Translations under genes and position numbers: made by a program | Notes under the pieces: generated by a model | The model's input: the letters and a program-made list of their open reading frames with translations, nothing else | The model's database searches: none | What the model was told of the DNA's origin: nothing | Source: Bacteroidaceae bacterium | Lineage (GTDB): Bacteria > Bacteroidota > Bacteroidia > Bacteroidales > Bacteroidaceae | NCBI GenBank assembly: GCA_900770705.1 | Contig: CAAGLF010000062.1 | Span: 1 to 44,883 of the forward strand | Reading direction: 5' to 3' | Length of the DNA stretch: 44,883 bases | Shown: one piece after another, positions 18,434 through 27,866 of the stretch | Numbering within the stretch: the stretch's first letter is position 1 | Layout: each line of letters opens with the position of its first letter

Positions 18434-18991
18434 TCAGTCGAAGAGCACCGCCTCGTCCAGACTTACCGCGTGTTGCAGATCTTTCTCCGAGAGCAGCATT
18501 TCTTTCGGGTCGGTAATGGGCCATTCTATGGCCAGTTTCGGGTCGTCGAAGCGGATACTGGCCTCTTCTGCGGGGGCGTAGCGATTGTCCACCTTATAAG
18601 CAAAGACGGCCTCCTCGCTAAGCACCTGGAAACCGTGTGCAAAGCCGCGGGGAATGTAGAGTTGCCGCTGGTTGTCGCCCGAAAGCTCCACCATCACCCA
18701 CTTGCCAAATGTGGGGCTCGACTTGCGGATGTCTATGGCCACGTCCGCAACGCGTCCGGATATGACGCGCACCAGTTTGGCCTGTGCCGCAGCACCTTTC
18801 TGGTAGTGAAGTCCGCGCAGGACGCCGCGGCTGGACTTTGATTCGTTGTCTTGTACAAATTCCACGGCGTGGCCGATGTGTAGGTCGAAGTCCTCTTTCC
18901 GGTAGGTCTCCATAAAATACCCGCGAGGGTCGTCGAAGCGCTTCGGCTCGAGTATGAAGACGCCCTTCAGTTCGGTTTCGATATAATTCAT
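18434..18991 (-). CDS. rfbC: dTDP-4-dehydrorhamnose 3,5-epimerase
   Basis: Third enzyme of dTDP-L-rhamnose synthesis: epimerises dTDP-4-keto-6-deoxyglucose at C3 and C5. 185 aa, a single cupin fold of normal length. RGVLRGLHYQ carries the catalytic base His62, and RGFAHGFQVLSE followed by AYKV carries Tyr132, matching the family His/Tyr pair. Start MNYIETELKGVFILEPKRFDD is typical. The rhamnose it makes could feed the polysaccharide locus at 22179-33183, but the other rml genes are not in this window. It lies 55 bases after the clpC stop and may be co-transcribed with it. Confidence 0.96.
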   Translation of the reverse strand: MNYIETELKGVFILEPKRFDDPRGYFMETYRKEDFDLHIGHAVEFVQDNESKSSRGVLRGLHYQKGAAAQAKLVRVISGRVADVAIDIRKSSPTFGKWVMVELSGDNQRQLYIPRGFAHGFQVLSEEAVFAYKVDNRYAPAEEASIRFDDPKLAIEWPITDPKEMLLSEKDLQHAVSLDEAVLFD

Positions 18992-19046
18992 AGTTTTCTA
19001 TTATATAATAATGTGTATGCTGTGTCGTCTGTGGCGTCCGTTGCCG

Positions 19047-21578
19047 CTATTCCGAGGACGGGGCCACGTCTACCCGCAGCGTTTTTCCATCGCGGGTGGC
19101 TCGGATGCCTTTCTCCACGAGCGTGTCGTCCTCGTTCATCAGCAGGTCGCAGAGTGGATCTTCGAGATATGTCTGCACCGTGCGCTTCAGCGAGCGCGCA
19201 CCATACTGCGGTTCGAAGCCTTTGTCGGCCACCAGTCGCCTTACGTCGTCGGTCAGTTCGAGGGTGTAGCCCATCGTGGCCAGTCGCTCGGTGAGACTTT
19301 GGAACTCGAGGGCGGCAATTTCGTGAATGCTCTCCTTGGTCAGTGGATCGAACATTATAATGTCGTCGAGGCGGTTCAGAAATTCCGGAGCGAACTGCTT
19401 TTGCAGCGCTTTGCGAACGATAGCTTCGGCTTGCTCGGCCGTAGCCTGCACGGACGCACCGAAACCTACGCCTCCGCCGAAGTCCTTGATTTGTCGGGAG
19501 CCGGTATTCGATGTCATCACGATGATAGTGTTGCGGAAGTCCACCGTAGTGCCGTTTCCGTCGGTCATACGTCCTTCGTCCATCACCTGAAGCAGAAGAT
19601 TGTATACATCTGTGTGTGCTTTCTCGATTTCATCGAGCAGGATGATGGAATAAGGATGGCGTCTTACCTTCTCCGTGAGTTGTCCGCCCTCTTCAAATCC
19701 CACGTAGCCCGGAGGAGCGCCGACGAGGCGGGATGTAGAGAATTTTTCGCCGAACTCCGACATGTCTACACGTATGAGTGCGTCTTTCTTGCCGAACATA
19801 AATTCGGCGAGCGTCTTGACAAGATGGGTTTTCCCCACGCCCGTTGGTCCTACGAACATAAAGGTTCCGATGGGGCGGTCGGGACTTTTCAGTCCGAGGC
19901 GGCTGCGTGTGATGGAACGCACGATACGTTCGATGGCGCGGTCCTGCGCAATGACTTTCGAGGAGAGTTCCTGCTTCATGCCCCTCAGACGCACTGTTTC
20001 GTCCTTCTGCATGCGGCTTACGGGCACGCCCGACATCATAGACACCACGTTCGCCACTTCTTCGCGGCCGATGGTCTGGCGGTTCTCGGAGAGAGAGGAG
20101 CGCCAGTCGGCCTCCATCTTTGCCAGCCTGCTTTCCAGCTCGACCACCTGGTCGCGGAGTTGTGCGGCCAGCTCGTAATTCTGGTTTTGTGCGGCAGTCT
20201 GTTTCTCTTCTTTCAGTGTTTCGATGGCCTTGTCGAGTGTTTCGATTTCCTTGGGCACTTCGAGTCCTGTCAGGTGTACGCGGCTGCCGGCCTCATCAAG
20301 GGCGTCGATGGCCTTGTCGGGCAGGGCGCGTCCCGAGAGATAGCGGTTGGTCAGCGTGACGCAGGCCTCGATGGCCTCGTCGGTGTAGGCGACGTTGTGA
20401 TGTTCCTCGTATTTGTCCTTGATATTGCGGAGAATTTGCAAAGTTTCGTCGACGCTGGTCGGCTCGAGCATTATTTTCTGGAAACGACGCTCCAAGGCTC
20501 CGTCCTTTTCGATGGATTTTTTATACTCGCCCGTGGTCGTGGCGCCGATACAGCGTATCTCGCCTCTTGCGAGGGCGGGCTTTAGGATGTTGGCGGCATC
20601 GAGTGATCCGGCGGCGCTTCCCGCTCCCACGATAGTGTGAATCTCGTCGATAAAGAGGATGATTTCGGGATGTTCGCGGAGTTCCTCCGTCAGACGTCGG
20701 AGACGCTCTTCGAACTGGCCGCGGTATTGTGTGCCGGCTACGATGGAAGCCATATCCAGGGCCACGATGCGCTTGCCGAAGAGGGTGCGCGGCACTTTCT
20801 TCTTGGCGATAAGCTGTGACAGTCCCTCGACTATGGCGCTTTTGCCTACGCCCGGTTCGCCGATGAGTATAGGATTGTTCTTCTTGCGGCGCGAAAGTAT
20901 CTGGGCTATGCGCTGTATTTCGGTGTGCCGCCCCACGATGGGGTCGAGTTTGCCTTCGTTGGCGGCCTTTGTGAGGTCTATGCCGAATTTGTCGATGACG
21001 GGCGTGTCGCTTCCAGTCTTCTTGCACACTCCGGGAGCGGCTGCGGAATTACCCTTGCCGCCGCCGGCGTTGCTGCCGGGCATTTCTTCCTCGGGCATGT
21101 CTTCCTCGTTTTCGGCAAAGCCGTATCCGTCGCGCACGTTGGGGCGCAAGTTGAGTGCCACGCGCACATCGTTGTAGCGGACGCCTTCTTCGGCCAGCGC
21201 GCTGCGTACGTCGGCAGGACTGAATTCGCGCAACATCGCCATAAGCAGGTGTTCGCTTCCCACACTGTCGGCATGGCACTGACGGGCTTCGAGTTCGCTC
21301 AGCCTGAGCACCTTGGAGGCTTCCGTTCCGAGGCTCAAGTCGTCGATGTCCACCTCTTTGTCGTTCGGGAGCTCGACCAATTTGTTCGTCAGACGGTTGC
21401 GCAACCGCTCTGTGGGCACGCCGATGGAGCCGAGTGCCTTCATCGCCACACAGTCCTTGTCGCGTAAAATCCCGAGAAGGATGTGTCCGGGTTTTACTTC
21501 GGTAGCGTGCAGTTTATATGCTTCGTCCTTACTGAATAAAAGGATGCGGTTGATCTCCGCAGAGAGTTTGCTGTTCAT
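19047..21578 (-). CDS. clpC: ATP-dependent Clp protease ATP-binding subunit ClpC
   Basis: AAA+ unfoldase that feeds substrates to the ClpP peptidase. 843 aa from the ATG at 21578 (MNSKLSAEINRILLFSKDEAYK); an ATG 26 codons upstream is less likely. Clp N-repeat domain (about 1-140), a flexible acidic linker with GSNAGGGKG, first AAA+ with Walker A GEPGVGKS near 243, a UVR-like coiled middle region (NYELAAQLRDQVVELESRLA near 460-490), and second AAA+ with GPTGVGKT near 581. A VGF tripeptide (GGGVGFGAS, near 703) is the ClpP-docking loop, arguing for ClpC rather than the disaggregase ClpB. The promoter -7 box is at 21712-21719, giving a leader of about 125 bases. Confidence 0.93.
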   Translation of the reverse strand: MNSKLSAEINRILLFSKDEAYKLHATEVKPGHILLGILRDKDCVAMKALGSIGVPTERLRNRLTNKLVELPNDKEVDIDDLSLGTEASKVLRLSELEARQCHADSVGSEHLLMAMLREFSPADVRSALAEEGVRYNDVRVALNLRPNVRDGYGFAENEEDMPEEEMPGSNAGGGKGNSAAAPGVCKKTGSDTPVIDKFGIDLTKAANEGKLDPIVGRHTEIQRIAQILSRRKKNNPILIGEPGVGKSAIVEGLSQLIAKKKVPRTLFGKRIVALDMASIVAGTQYRGQFEERLRRLTEELREHPEIILFIDEIHTIVGAGSAAGSLDAANILKPALARGEIRCIGATTTGEYKKSIEKDGALERRFQKIMLEPTSVDETLQILRNIKDKYEEHHNVAYTDEAIEACVTLTNRYLSGRALPDKAIDALDEAGSRVHLTGLEVPKEIETLDKAIETLKEEKQTAAQNQNYELAAQLRDQVVELESRLAKMEADWRSSLSENRQTIGREEVANVVSMMSGVPVSRMQKDETVRLRGMKQELSSKVIAQDRAIERIVRSITRSRLGLKSPDRPIGTFMFVGPTGVGKTHLVKTLAEFMFGKKDALIRVDMSEFGEKFSTSRLVGAPPGYVGFEEGGQLTEKVRRHPYSIILLDEIEKAHTDVYNLLLQVMDEGRMTDGNGTTVDFRNTIIVMTSNTGSRQIKDFGGGVGFGASVQATAEQAEAIVRKALQKQFAPEFLNRLDDIIMFDPLTKESIHEIAALEFQSLTERLATMGYTLELTDDVRRLVADKGFEPQYGARSLKRTVQTYLEDPLCDLLMNEDDTLVEKGIRATRDGKTLRVDVAPSSE

Positions 21579-21711
21579 TACTTCGTGTCTTGTTAAAGCG
21601 GTCGGAAGATAATAATACCTAATGAAGAGATTGAATTTGCAATTTCCGTGCCACAAATCCGTTTCTCCCTGCTTGTCAGTGATTTCCCGGCAGAATGGCC
21701 GCTTATGACTG

Positions 21712-21719
21712 CAAATGTA
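21712..21719 (-). promoter_or_regulatory. clpC promoter -7 box
   Basis: TACATTTG on the minus strand matches the Bacteroidetes -7 consensus and faces clpC. No convincing -33 TTTG is visible upstream, so confidence is moderate. Confidence 0.5.
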
Positions 21720-21810
21720 CGAATTTTATACGGAAAAAATCTGATTTCCCGCCTGAATAAAATGGAAAACCGGCTCTCTGGCCGCGCTTCTGCCGGGCGG
21801 GGAGATATTT

Positions 21811-21897
21811 CCTCGGACTTAGGAGAAATTTCAAGGCCCGAAATTATAATTTTCCGCCGCAGAAATTATAATTTCGGGCCTTGAAGTTTCTCCGAGG
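21811..21897. repeat. 21-bp-phased repeat, copy G, with 23-bp perfect arms
   Basis: Units start at 21811 (CCTCGGACT), 21832 (CAAGGCCCG), 21853 (TCCGCCGCAG) and 21874 (TCGGGCCTTG), with a further CTCCGAGGT at 21890. Bases 21830-21852 and 21863-21885 are perfect reverse complements around a 10-base GC-rich loop. The spacer AAATTATAATTT, itself a palindrome, occurs twice. It lies in the divergent gap between clpC and the polysaccharide locus, outside both predicted transcripts. Confidence 0.85.
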
Positions 21898-21999
21898 TAG
21901 TACGGAGGCGAAACGCGTTGGGGCCGTCCGGAAAACCACGACGCTCCGCTAAATCGGAAAATAAGCGAAAAGGATGACTACCGTACCGAAAAAAAACAT

Positions 22000-22007
22000 T
22001 ACCTTTG
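22000..22007 (+). promoter_or_regulatory. Promoter -7 box of the exopolysaccharide locus
   Basis: TACCTTTG at 22000-22007 fits the -7 consensus; no clear -33 TTTG is present. The inferred start near 22014 leaves a leader of about 165 bases with two hairpins, CTCCGC/GCGGAG (22046-22070) and GCGGA/TCCGC (22098-22121), before the first gene. Confidence 0.55.
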
Positions 22008-22178
22008 CAATATATTTGCCCGAAAGCCGTTCTAAAAAGTGTTATCTCCGCGGGTGTCAGCCGGGCGGAGAGGGCAGGAGAGACAGATAGGCCAGAAGCG
22101 GAATTTTCTACGGAAGTCCGCATTTCTTGCGTCTGGATTCGACTTTTACAAACGGTACAACAAACGACGACTAAGGCT

Positions 22179-22817
22179 ATGATTAGCACGACGGTAGACC
22201 GCCGAAGCGAAAATAAGACAGTAGAAGTGAAGATGTCGCCCGGGCAGCTCCGCCTGAAGCGGCTGTTTGATATTCTTTTCTCGGGTTTGGGACTGATTGT
22301 CTCAGCCCCTGTTTTCTTGCTCGTGTGGGTGCTGTTGCGTTGTAAGGGCGAAGGCAGTACTATCTTCAGCCAAGAGCGGATTGGCAGGGGAGGTCGCCCC
22401 TTTATGATATACAAATTCCGCACGATGGGGGAGTTCGCGGAAACGGATACGCCCCTGCTCGCTGCGGACAACGACGAACGCGTGCATCCCTTGGGCGCGT
22501 TTCTCCGTAAGCACCACCTCGACGAACTTCCGCAGCTGTGGAACGTGCTGAAGGGCGATATGTCGTTCGTGGGCTACCGCCCCGAGCGGCGTTTCTTCAT
22601 CGAAAAAATCATGGAAGCCGACCCGCGCTATGCTTGCCTGTACCAAATGCGTCCGGGCGTCACGTCGGAAGCCACTATCTACAACGGATATACGCATACG
22701 ATGGCGGAAATGCTCGAAAGGCTCAATATGGATCTCCGTTACCTGGAGACGGCCACGCTATGGGGCGACATCGTGATCATTCTCAAGACACTCGGACTGA
22801 TTACCAAGGGCGACTGA
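22179..22817 (+). CDS. Polyprenyl-phosphate phosphoglycosyl transferase (initiating sugar transferase)
   Basis: Monotopic phosphoglycosyl transferase that moves a sugar-1-phosphate from a nucleotide sugar onto undecaprenyl phosphate, starting repeat-unit assembly. The ATG at 22179 gives 212 aa, a normal length for the short form; the frame is open further upstream, but that lies at or before the predicted transcription start. The motif order is right: LRLKRLFDILFSG, the membrane re-entrant segment (about 30-52), QERIGRGGRPFMIYKFRTM, LDELPQLWNVLKGDMSFVG with the catalytic Asp-Glu, then YRPERRF where VGPRPE is usual (Pro to Tyr). First gene of the exopolysaccharide cluster. Sugar specificity cannot be read from sequence. 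Confidence 0.93.
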   Translation: MISTTVDRRSENKTVEVKMSPGQLRLKRLFDILFSGLGLIVSAPVFLLVWVLLRCKGEGSTIFSQERIGRGGRPFMIYKFRTMGEFAETDTPLLAADNDERVHPLGAFLRKHHLDELPQLWNVLKGDMSFVGYRPERRFFIEKIMEADPRYACLYQMRPGVTSEATIYNGYTHTMAEMLERLNMDLRYLETATLWGDIVIILKTLGLITKGD

Positions 22818-22874
22818 CCACATCGCGGCGCGCCTCCAAACCGAAACCTACACCGAAAAACCTGTTTATCTATA

Positions 22875-25391
22875 ATGAAAAAGTTACAAAAATACCTGTT
22901 ACTCTGTCTTTTCTGCCTGCTGGCGGCTCCACAGGCCATCGCACAGTCGTCTATGAGCGACCAGCAGATTATGGACTTCGTCATCCGTGAAAATGAGAAG
23001 GGTACAGCGCGCGACAAAATTGTCACGAAGTTGCTCGAACGCGGCGTCTCCATCGAGCAAATCCAAAGTGTGCGCAAGAAGATGGAGAAAGAGAAAAACG
23101 GAGAGGTTCTCGGAGCCAAAAACATCAGCTCCTCGGAAGCCACTTCCCGCCTCCGGCAGAACAACGGCCAGGATAAACAAGACAATCCCTACTATCAGAA
23201 CCGCAAACGCAAGGACCCGCTGTCCGACCGCACCCTCTCGCAGCACCGTCGGCAACAGCTGCAGTCCGAACGCAACGATATGTATCGCGAGGAACTCGAT
23301 CCACTGCTGCCGGACTCCCTTGAAATGTACGACATGGCATTAGGTTATGAGGACGAAGAGCCCGAAAAACAAATCTACGGCCACAATATCTTCAACAACA
23401 AGAACCTGACGTTCGAGTCCAACCTCAATATCCCGACGCCCGACGACTATAAACTCGGCGCCGGCGACGTCGTGTACGTCGATGTATGGGGTGCGTCGCA
23501 GCAGAACTACGTTTCGACCGTCTCTCCCGAGGGAGACATCAACATAGAAGGCTTCGGCCCCGTCCATGTGAACGGACTCACCGTCGCACAGGCCAACAAA
23601 CGCCTGCGTTCCACCCTCGGCGCCCGGTTCGGCGGCTCGCAAGTGCGCCTTTCCGTGGGCCAGACCAAAACAATCAGCGTCCATGTGATGGGAGAAGTGC
23701 AGATGCCCGGCACTTATACGCTCTCTGCCTTCGCTCAGGTGTTCCACGCACTCTATATGGCGGGCGGACCGACGGAAATCGGCACACTAAGAAACATTAA
23801 GGTGTATCGCAACGAACGCCTCATCAGCACTGTAGACGTCTACGAGTACCTCCAGAACGGCAACCTCAAAGGAAATGTACGCTTGGCCAGCGGCGATGTG
23901 ATCATTGTCGGCACTTATGATTGCCTGGTCAACGTTACGGGAAAGGTGAAGCGTCCTATGTACTACGAAATGAAAGGTACGGAGAGCGTCGGCACTCTCC
24001 TGAAATTCGCCGGCGGCTTTACGGGCGACGCTTACGACAAGAATGTCCGCCTCGTCCGCCGTGCGGGCGGCGAATTCAGCATCTATACGCTCGACGAGTT
24101 CGAGTGTGGCACCTTCCGCCTTTGCGATGGCGACAGCGTGGCCGTCGACAGCACCTTGCAGCGCTACCGGAATATGGTCGAGGTCAAAGGCGGTGTTTTC
24201 CGCCCCGGAATGTATCAGATGGACGGTTCTGTGAGCACTGTGCGCCAACTTATTGAAAAGGCCGGCGGCGTTACGGAAGACGCCTTCCGCAATCGTGCCA
24301 TCATTCACCGCAGAAAGGAGAACAGACGCCTCGAAGTAATCTCCCTGGACCTTGCCGGTCTGATCGAAGGCCGCGTGGCGGATGTCGCACTGCGCAACGA
24401 GGACGTTTTGTACGTCCCCTCGCTCAAGGACAAGAACGAACAGCAGACGTTGCGCATTGACGGAGAAGTGTTGTACCCCGGTATTTATCAGTATGCCGAA
24501 GGTACGACCATCGAAGACCTCATCCTGCAGGCGGGTGGGCCTACCGAGCCGGCGTCTCTGGCCAAAGTGGATGTCGCCCGCGTAGTCCGCGACCCGAATG
24601 CCCTTACTGCCGGCAACCGCATTGCAGAGAATTTTTCCTTCTCCGTCAAGGAGGGCTTCGTTGTCGACGGTGAGCCGGGCTTTGTGCTTCGTCCTTTCGA
24701 CGAAGTCGTTGTCCGTCGTTCGCCCGGCAGTCCCGAGCAGGAGCATGTCACTGTGACGGGCGAGGTTCCCTTTGAAGGAACGTACATTCTCCCCAAAAGG
24801 ACGTCGCGCCTCAGCGATTTGCTCAAGGAGTGTGGCGGCGTGACGCAGAATGCCTACCTGAAAGGTGCCAGACTCGAACGTAAGCTGACGGCGCTCGAAC
24901 TTGAGAAGCAGAAGGAACTTCTGAAATTTATCGCCTCGGGCGACTCTGTCGACGTCCGCAAGCTTGAGATTGGCGAGTACCAAAATGTGGGAATCCATCT
25001 CGACCTTGCGCTGAAGTATCCCGGCGACGATCGCTACGACGTCGTACTTCGTGACAACGACCACCTCATTATTCCGCAGTTTACCAATACTGTGACAATC
25101 TCCGGCGAAGTTCTGTATCCCAACACCGTGGCTTACAAAGACAAGGCAAAGCTGAAGTATTACATCAATCAGGCGGGAGGATACAGTATGCAGGCGAAAG
25201 CCAACCGTGTCTTCGCGATACACATGAATGGTACGGTGACTTCGGTGAAATCTGCCAAGGATATTGAGCCCGGCTGCCAGATAGTGGTGCCGAGCAAGGC
25301 CAAACGCCGCCAGCTCAGCGTAGCAGAGATTATGAGTATCAGTATGTCGCTTGTCACCCTCGGCTCCGTGATAGCCACTGCCATCAAGTAG
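22875..25391 (+). CDS. Polysaccharide export protein with six SLBB domains (Wza-like)
   Basis: Outer-membrane or periplasmic export component of the exopolysaccharide system, 838 aa, roughly twice the size of E. coli Wza. Signal peptide at 1-24 (LLLCLFCLLAAPQAIAQ) without a lipobox. A coiled or low-complexity region follows (about 25-150). The polysaccharide-export domain is near 190-250 (YKLGAGDVVYVDVWG, SPEGDINIEGFGPVHVNGLT). Six SLBB repeats then follow, each with a G-V-x-x-P/G core and a later AGG or CGG: VMGEVQMPGTY, VTGKVKRPMYY, VKGGVFRPGMY, IDGEVLYPGIY, VTGEVPFEGTY, ISGEVLYPNTV. A C-terminal hydrophobic segment (IMSISMSLVTLGSVIATAIK) may anchor it. The next gene starts 8 bases later, so the two are co-translated. 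Confidence 0.92.
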   Translation: MKKLQKYLLLCLFCLLAAPQAIAQSSMSDQQIMDFVIRENEKGTARDKIVTKLLERGVSIEQIQSVRKKMEKEKNGEVLGAKNISSSEATSRLRQNNGQDKQDNPYYQNRKRKDPLSDRTLSQHRRQQLQSERNDMYREELDPLLPDSLEMYDMALGYEDEEPEKQIYGHNIFNNKNLTFESNLNIPTPDDYKLGAGDVVYVDVWGASQQNYVSTVSPEGDINIEGFGPVHVNGLTVAQANKRLRSTLGARFGGSQVRLSVGQTKTISVHVMGEVQMPGTYTLSAFAQVFHALYMAGGPTEIGTLRNIKVYRNERLISTVDVYEYLQNGNLKGNVRLASGDVIIVGTYDCLVNVTGKVKRPMYYEMKGTESVGTLLKFAGGFTGDAYDKNVRLVRRAGGEFSIYTLDEFECGTFRLCDGDSVAVDSTLQRYRNMVEVKGGVFRPGMYQMDGSVSTVRQLIEKAGGVTEDAFRNRAIIHRRKENRRLEVISLDLAGLIEGRVADVALRNEDVLYVPSLKDKNEQQTLRIDGEVLYPGIYQYAEGTTIEDLILQAGGPTEPASLAKVDVARVVRDPNALTAGNRIAENFSFSVKEGFVVDGEPGFVLRPFDEVVVRRSPGSPEQEHVTVTGEVPFEGTYILPKRTSRLSDLLKECGGVTQNAYLKGARLERKLTALELEKQKELLKFIASGDSVDVRKLEIGEYQNVGIHLDLALKYPGDDRYDVVLRDNDHLIIPQFTNTVTISGEVLYPNTVAYKDKAKLKYYINQAGGYSMQAKANRVFAIHMNGTVTSVKSAKDIEPGCQIVVPSKAKRRQLSVAEIMSISMSLVTLGSVIATAIK

Positions 25392-25398
25392 AAATGTT

Positions 25399-26490
25399 AT
25401 GAACGAATTTGATTTGTCTACCCTGCTGAAAACACTGTGGGCCGGCCGGAAACGCGTTATTATCAACTGCGGAATTGCCGTTGTCGTGGCCTTGGTGATT
25501 GGTTACAGCATTCCAAAAATCTATACATCCACCGCCAGCCTAACTCCCGAGCTGACCGACGAGTCTTCGATGGGAGGAGGGATGAGCAGTCTGGCCTCTC
25601 TGGCCGGTATTGACCTGGGAGGCGGCACAGACGCCATCGGTCCGAAACTTTATCCCGATGTCATCGCGACGAACAGCTTTCTGGTAGATCTTCTCGACGT
25701 AGATGTGACGACTGTCAACGGAGATACCTGCGACTTCAAGACCTATTGGGCTAAGCACACACGTATGCCGTGGTGGAGCTACGGCACTGTGGGATTGAAG
25801 AAGTTGATAAAGATGGTCCGCCCGAAGAAGAAAAAACGTGGCGGGGCTTCCGACGGGAAGATAAATCCGAAGTACCTCAGCGAGGAAGAGGAGTTGCTCG
25901 TCTCGGGACTGCGGGGAGTGATTACCTGCTCGGTCGACGACGAGTCTGGCGTCATCAATCTGAGTGTTACGACGCAGGATCCGCTGGTTTCAACCATCAT
26001 TGTCGACTCTGTGATGGAGCATTTGCAGAGTTTCATTACGCAATATCGCACGAGCAAGGCTTGCAACGACCTGGCCTACTATCTGGAGCTGGAGAAGTCG
26101 GCGAAAGCGGAGTATGATGCGGCGAAACAGGAGTATGCCGCCTATTGCGACACACACCAGGGGCTGACAATGCAGTCTTACCTTTCGGAACAGGAAAGTC
26201 TGGAGAACGAACTGCAAATTGCCTACAATGTGTATTCGCAGACCAAGCAGCAAGTGCAGATTGCCAAGGCGAAAGTGCAGGAAAAGACGCCTGCCTTCAC
26301 CGTGCTGGAGGCGTCGAGCGTTCCCAATGTGCCGGTATCTCCTCGTAAAATGCTCATACTCTTTGCCTGCGTCTTCCTCGCTTTCTTTGGCACGGTAGGC
26401 TGGATGTATTTCCGCCTGCTCTTTTTCACGAAACCCGCTGCGAACAGCTCCGGGGAAGCGGCTGCGAAGGACGGGGACGTATGGGCGTGA
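25399..26490 (+). CDS. Wzz-like polysaccharide chain-length regulator (kinase-less)
   Basis: Polysaccharide co-polymerase controlling chain length, 363 aa. Membrane segment near 22-40 (VIINCGIAVVVALVIGYSI), a periplasmic domain with coiled-coil potential (about 200-300, LAYYLELEKSAKAEYDAAKQ), the proline-rich signature PNVPVSPRK before the second membrane segment (about 318-338), and a short cytoplasmic tail. No C-terminal tyrosine-kinase domain is present, as in PCP-1/Wzz or split PCP-2a systems. It follows the export gene by 8 bases and precedes repeat copy H and the polymerase gene. Confidence 0.9.
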   Translation: MNEFDLSTLLKTLWAGRKRVIINCGIAVVVALVIGYSIPKIYTSTASLTPELTDESSMGGGMSSLASLAGIDLGGGTDAIGPKLYPDVIATNSFLVDLLDVDVTTVNGDTCDFKTYWAKHTRMPWWSYGTVGLKKLIKMVRPKKKKRGGASDGKINPKYLSEEEELLVSGLRGVITCSVDDESGVINLSVTTQDPLVSTIIVDSVMEHLQSFITQYRTSKACNDLAYYLELEKSAKAEYDAAKQEYAAYCDTHQGLTMQSYLSEQESLENELQIAYNVYSQTKQQVQIAKAKVQEKTPAFTVLEASSVPNVPVSPRKMLILFACVFLAFFGTVGWMYFRLLFFTKPAANSSGEAAAKDGDVWA

Positions 26491-26495
26491 AACTT

Positions 26496-26568
26496 CTGCG
26501 GCGAGAGGAAAAAATACAAGGCCCGAAAAAATTTTTTCAAGGCCCGAAAATGTAATTATCTCCGAGGT
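26496..26568. repeat. 21-bp-phased four-box repeat, copy H
   Basis: Boxes at 26496 (CTGCGGCGA), 26517 (CAAGGCCCG), 26538 (CAAGGCCCG) and 26560 (CTCCGAGGT). The first three are exactly 21 bp apart, with A/T spacers. It starts six bases after the Wzz stop and lies inside the polysaccharide operon. Confidence 0.85.
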
Positions 26569-26633
26569 TTGTAAAACGGGCTACGTATCCGACGTGCAGA
26601 CCGCCTCGAAGCGAACGACTGAAGCCCCGGAAT

Positions 26634-27836
26634 ATGCAACTGAATCCACTGAAAGACATACATATCGTGCAGGCAGGAGGAGATTTCTTGTTCTTCCTGC
26701 TCATTTTGGTGGTGATGCTCGACCCAACCAATACCGTCCTCCACCTGAAGGACGTCGTATTCATTCTTCTGGTGGGCTACAATTGTGCTTTCTTCAAGCC
26801 CGACTTTACCTATCTGCCCCACATACTCACCGTCTACGGCGTTGTGTTCCTCTGCAGCATTTTCGGGGAAATGCAGGGCAGCAATATCGACGAGGAAATG
26901 CTCTCCGGCATTATCAAGGGCTTCTCTCCGCTCGTCCTGCTGCTTTGGGTGAAGCACTACGATGTCGTGCGGCTCACCTACTGGCCCGTACTCATTGTCT
27001 GCCTGCTCATCTCCGTGCTCTACATTGCCGTTTCGAGCAACGAACTCATCGAAGCATTTGTCTTCGAATACGTGTCATCGCACAACAAGATGATTATGAT
27101 GACGCGCCGCAGCTTCCTGGGCGTGAAGATATTCGGTATGTACTACAAGAGCATTATCAGTTTTGTTTTCGCCCTGTTTTTCTTCTATTACCGCCTGTGG
27201 AATGTGCCCCGCCACCGCTTCTGGTTCTTCCTGGCTTGCGTGGTCGTCACGTTTTCCTTCCTCATCAGCGGTACGCGAGCCACGATGCTCCTGCCTTTTG
27301 CGATGATAGCCATTGTGGGCTACCGCAGTATCCTGCAGTGGCGCCGCGTCCGGTATTTCCTCTATCCTGTGCTGGGCGTCTTTGTGGTCTGCTTTCTGTT
27401 TTTGGTCATTATCCTGGCCACGGAGAAGGGCGAGGCGTCGAACGCCGTCAAATATGCACACCTCACCAGCTACGCAAAACTCTTCGAAGGTCATCCCTTG
27501 TACTTTTTCTTCGGCCAGGGACCTGGCGCCGTCTTCTATTCGGAGGGCTTCCACGGCTGGACGTCGCAGACAGAATGGACCTACCTCGACCTGTTGCGCT
27601 ACTACGGCCTTTTCTCCCTCCTCATCATTGGCGTACTGCTGTGGCCGCTACGCACACTGTGGCGCAACCGGCACCGTGAATGCGTGGTCGGAATGATGGG
27701 CGCTTATGTAGCCTTCCTTTTCATTGCGGGCACCAATCCGCTTCTGGTGTCTTCCACCGGTATGATAGTCGTTCTCGCCATTTACTCGTATGTAGAGCAG
27801 CTTTCAGCGGCGTCTGATACCGCTGTCTCCCTATAA
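26634..27836 (+). CDS. Wzy/O-antigen-ligase-like membrane protein
   Basis: Likely repeat-unit polymerase (Wzy) of the exopolysaccharide pathway, in the cytoplasmic membrane. 400 aa and very hydrophobic, with about 10-12 membrane segments. The central loop SSHNKMIMMTRRSFLGVK and the later large periplasmic loop with GQGPGAVFYSEGFHGW are where polymerases carry basic and substrate-binding residues; the SGTRAT motif near residue 210 is the conserved element of this ligase/polymerase superfamily. Start MQLNPLKDIHIVQAGG leaves 143 bases after Wzz, containing repeat copy H. The Wzy function is inferred from topology and locus position, as these proteins are poorly conserved. Confidence 0.8.
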   Translation: MQLNPLKDIHIVQAGGDFLFFLLILVVMLDPTNTVLHLKDVVFILLVGYNCAFFKPDFTYLPHILTVYGVVFLCSIFGEMQGSNIDEEMLSGIIKGFSPLVLLLWVKHYDVVRLTYWPVLIVCLLISVLYIAVSSNELIEAFVFEYVSSHNKMIMMTRRSFLGVKIFGMYYKSIISFVFALFFFYYRLWNVPRHRFWFFLACVVVTFSFLISGTRATMLLPFAMIAIVGYRSILQWRRVRYFLYPVLGVFVVCFLFLVIILATEKGEASNAVKYAHLTSYAKLFEGHPLYFFFGQGPGAVFYSEGFHGWTSQTEWTYLDLLRYYGLFSLLIIGVLLWPLRTLWRNRHRECVVGMMGAYVAFLFIAGTNPLLVSSTGMIVVLAIYSYVEQLSAASDTAVSL

Positions 27837-27866
27837 ACAATTAATTACTTCTTACTACCTGGTAAT

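Noticed and set aside
19011..20585. 524-codon plus-strand frame opposite clpC
   Set aside because: ClpC is unambiguous on the minus strand; this frame is rich in Cys/His/Gly with no motif.
23787..25466. 559-codon minus-strand frame opposite the SLBB exporter
   Set aside because: It is antisense to a gene with six recognisable SLBB repeats and shows no domain or signal of its own.
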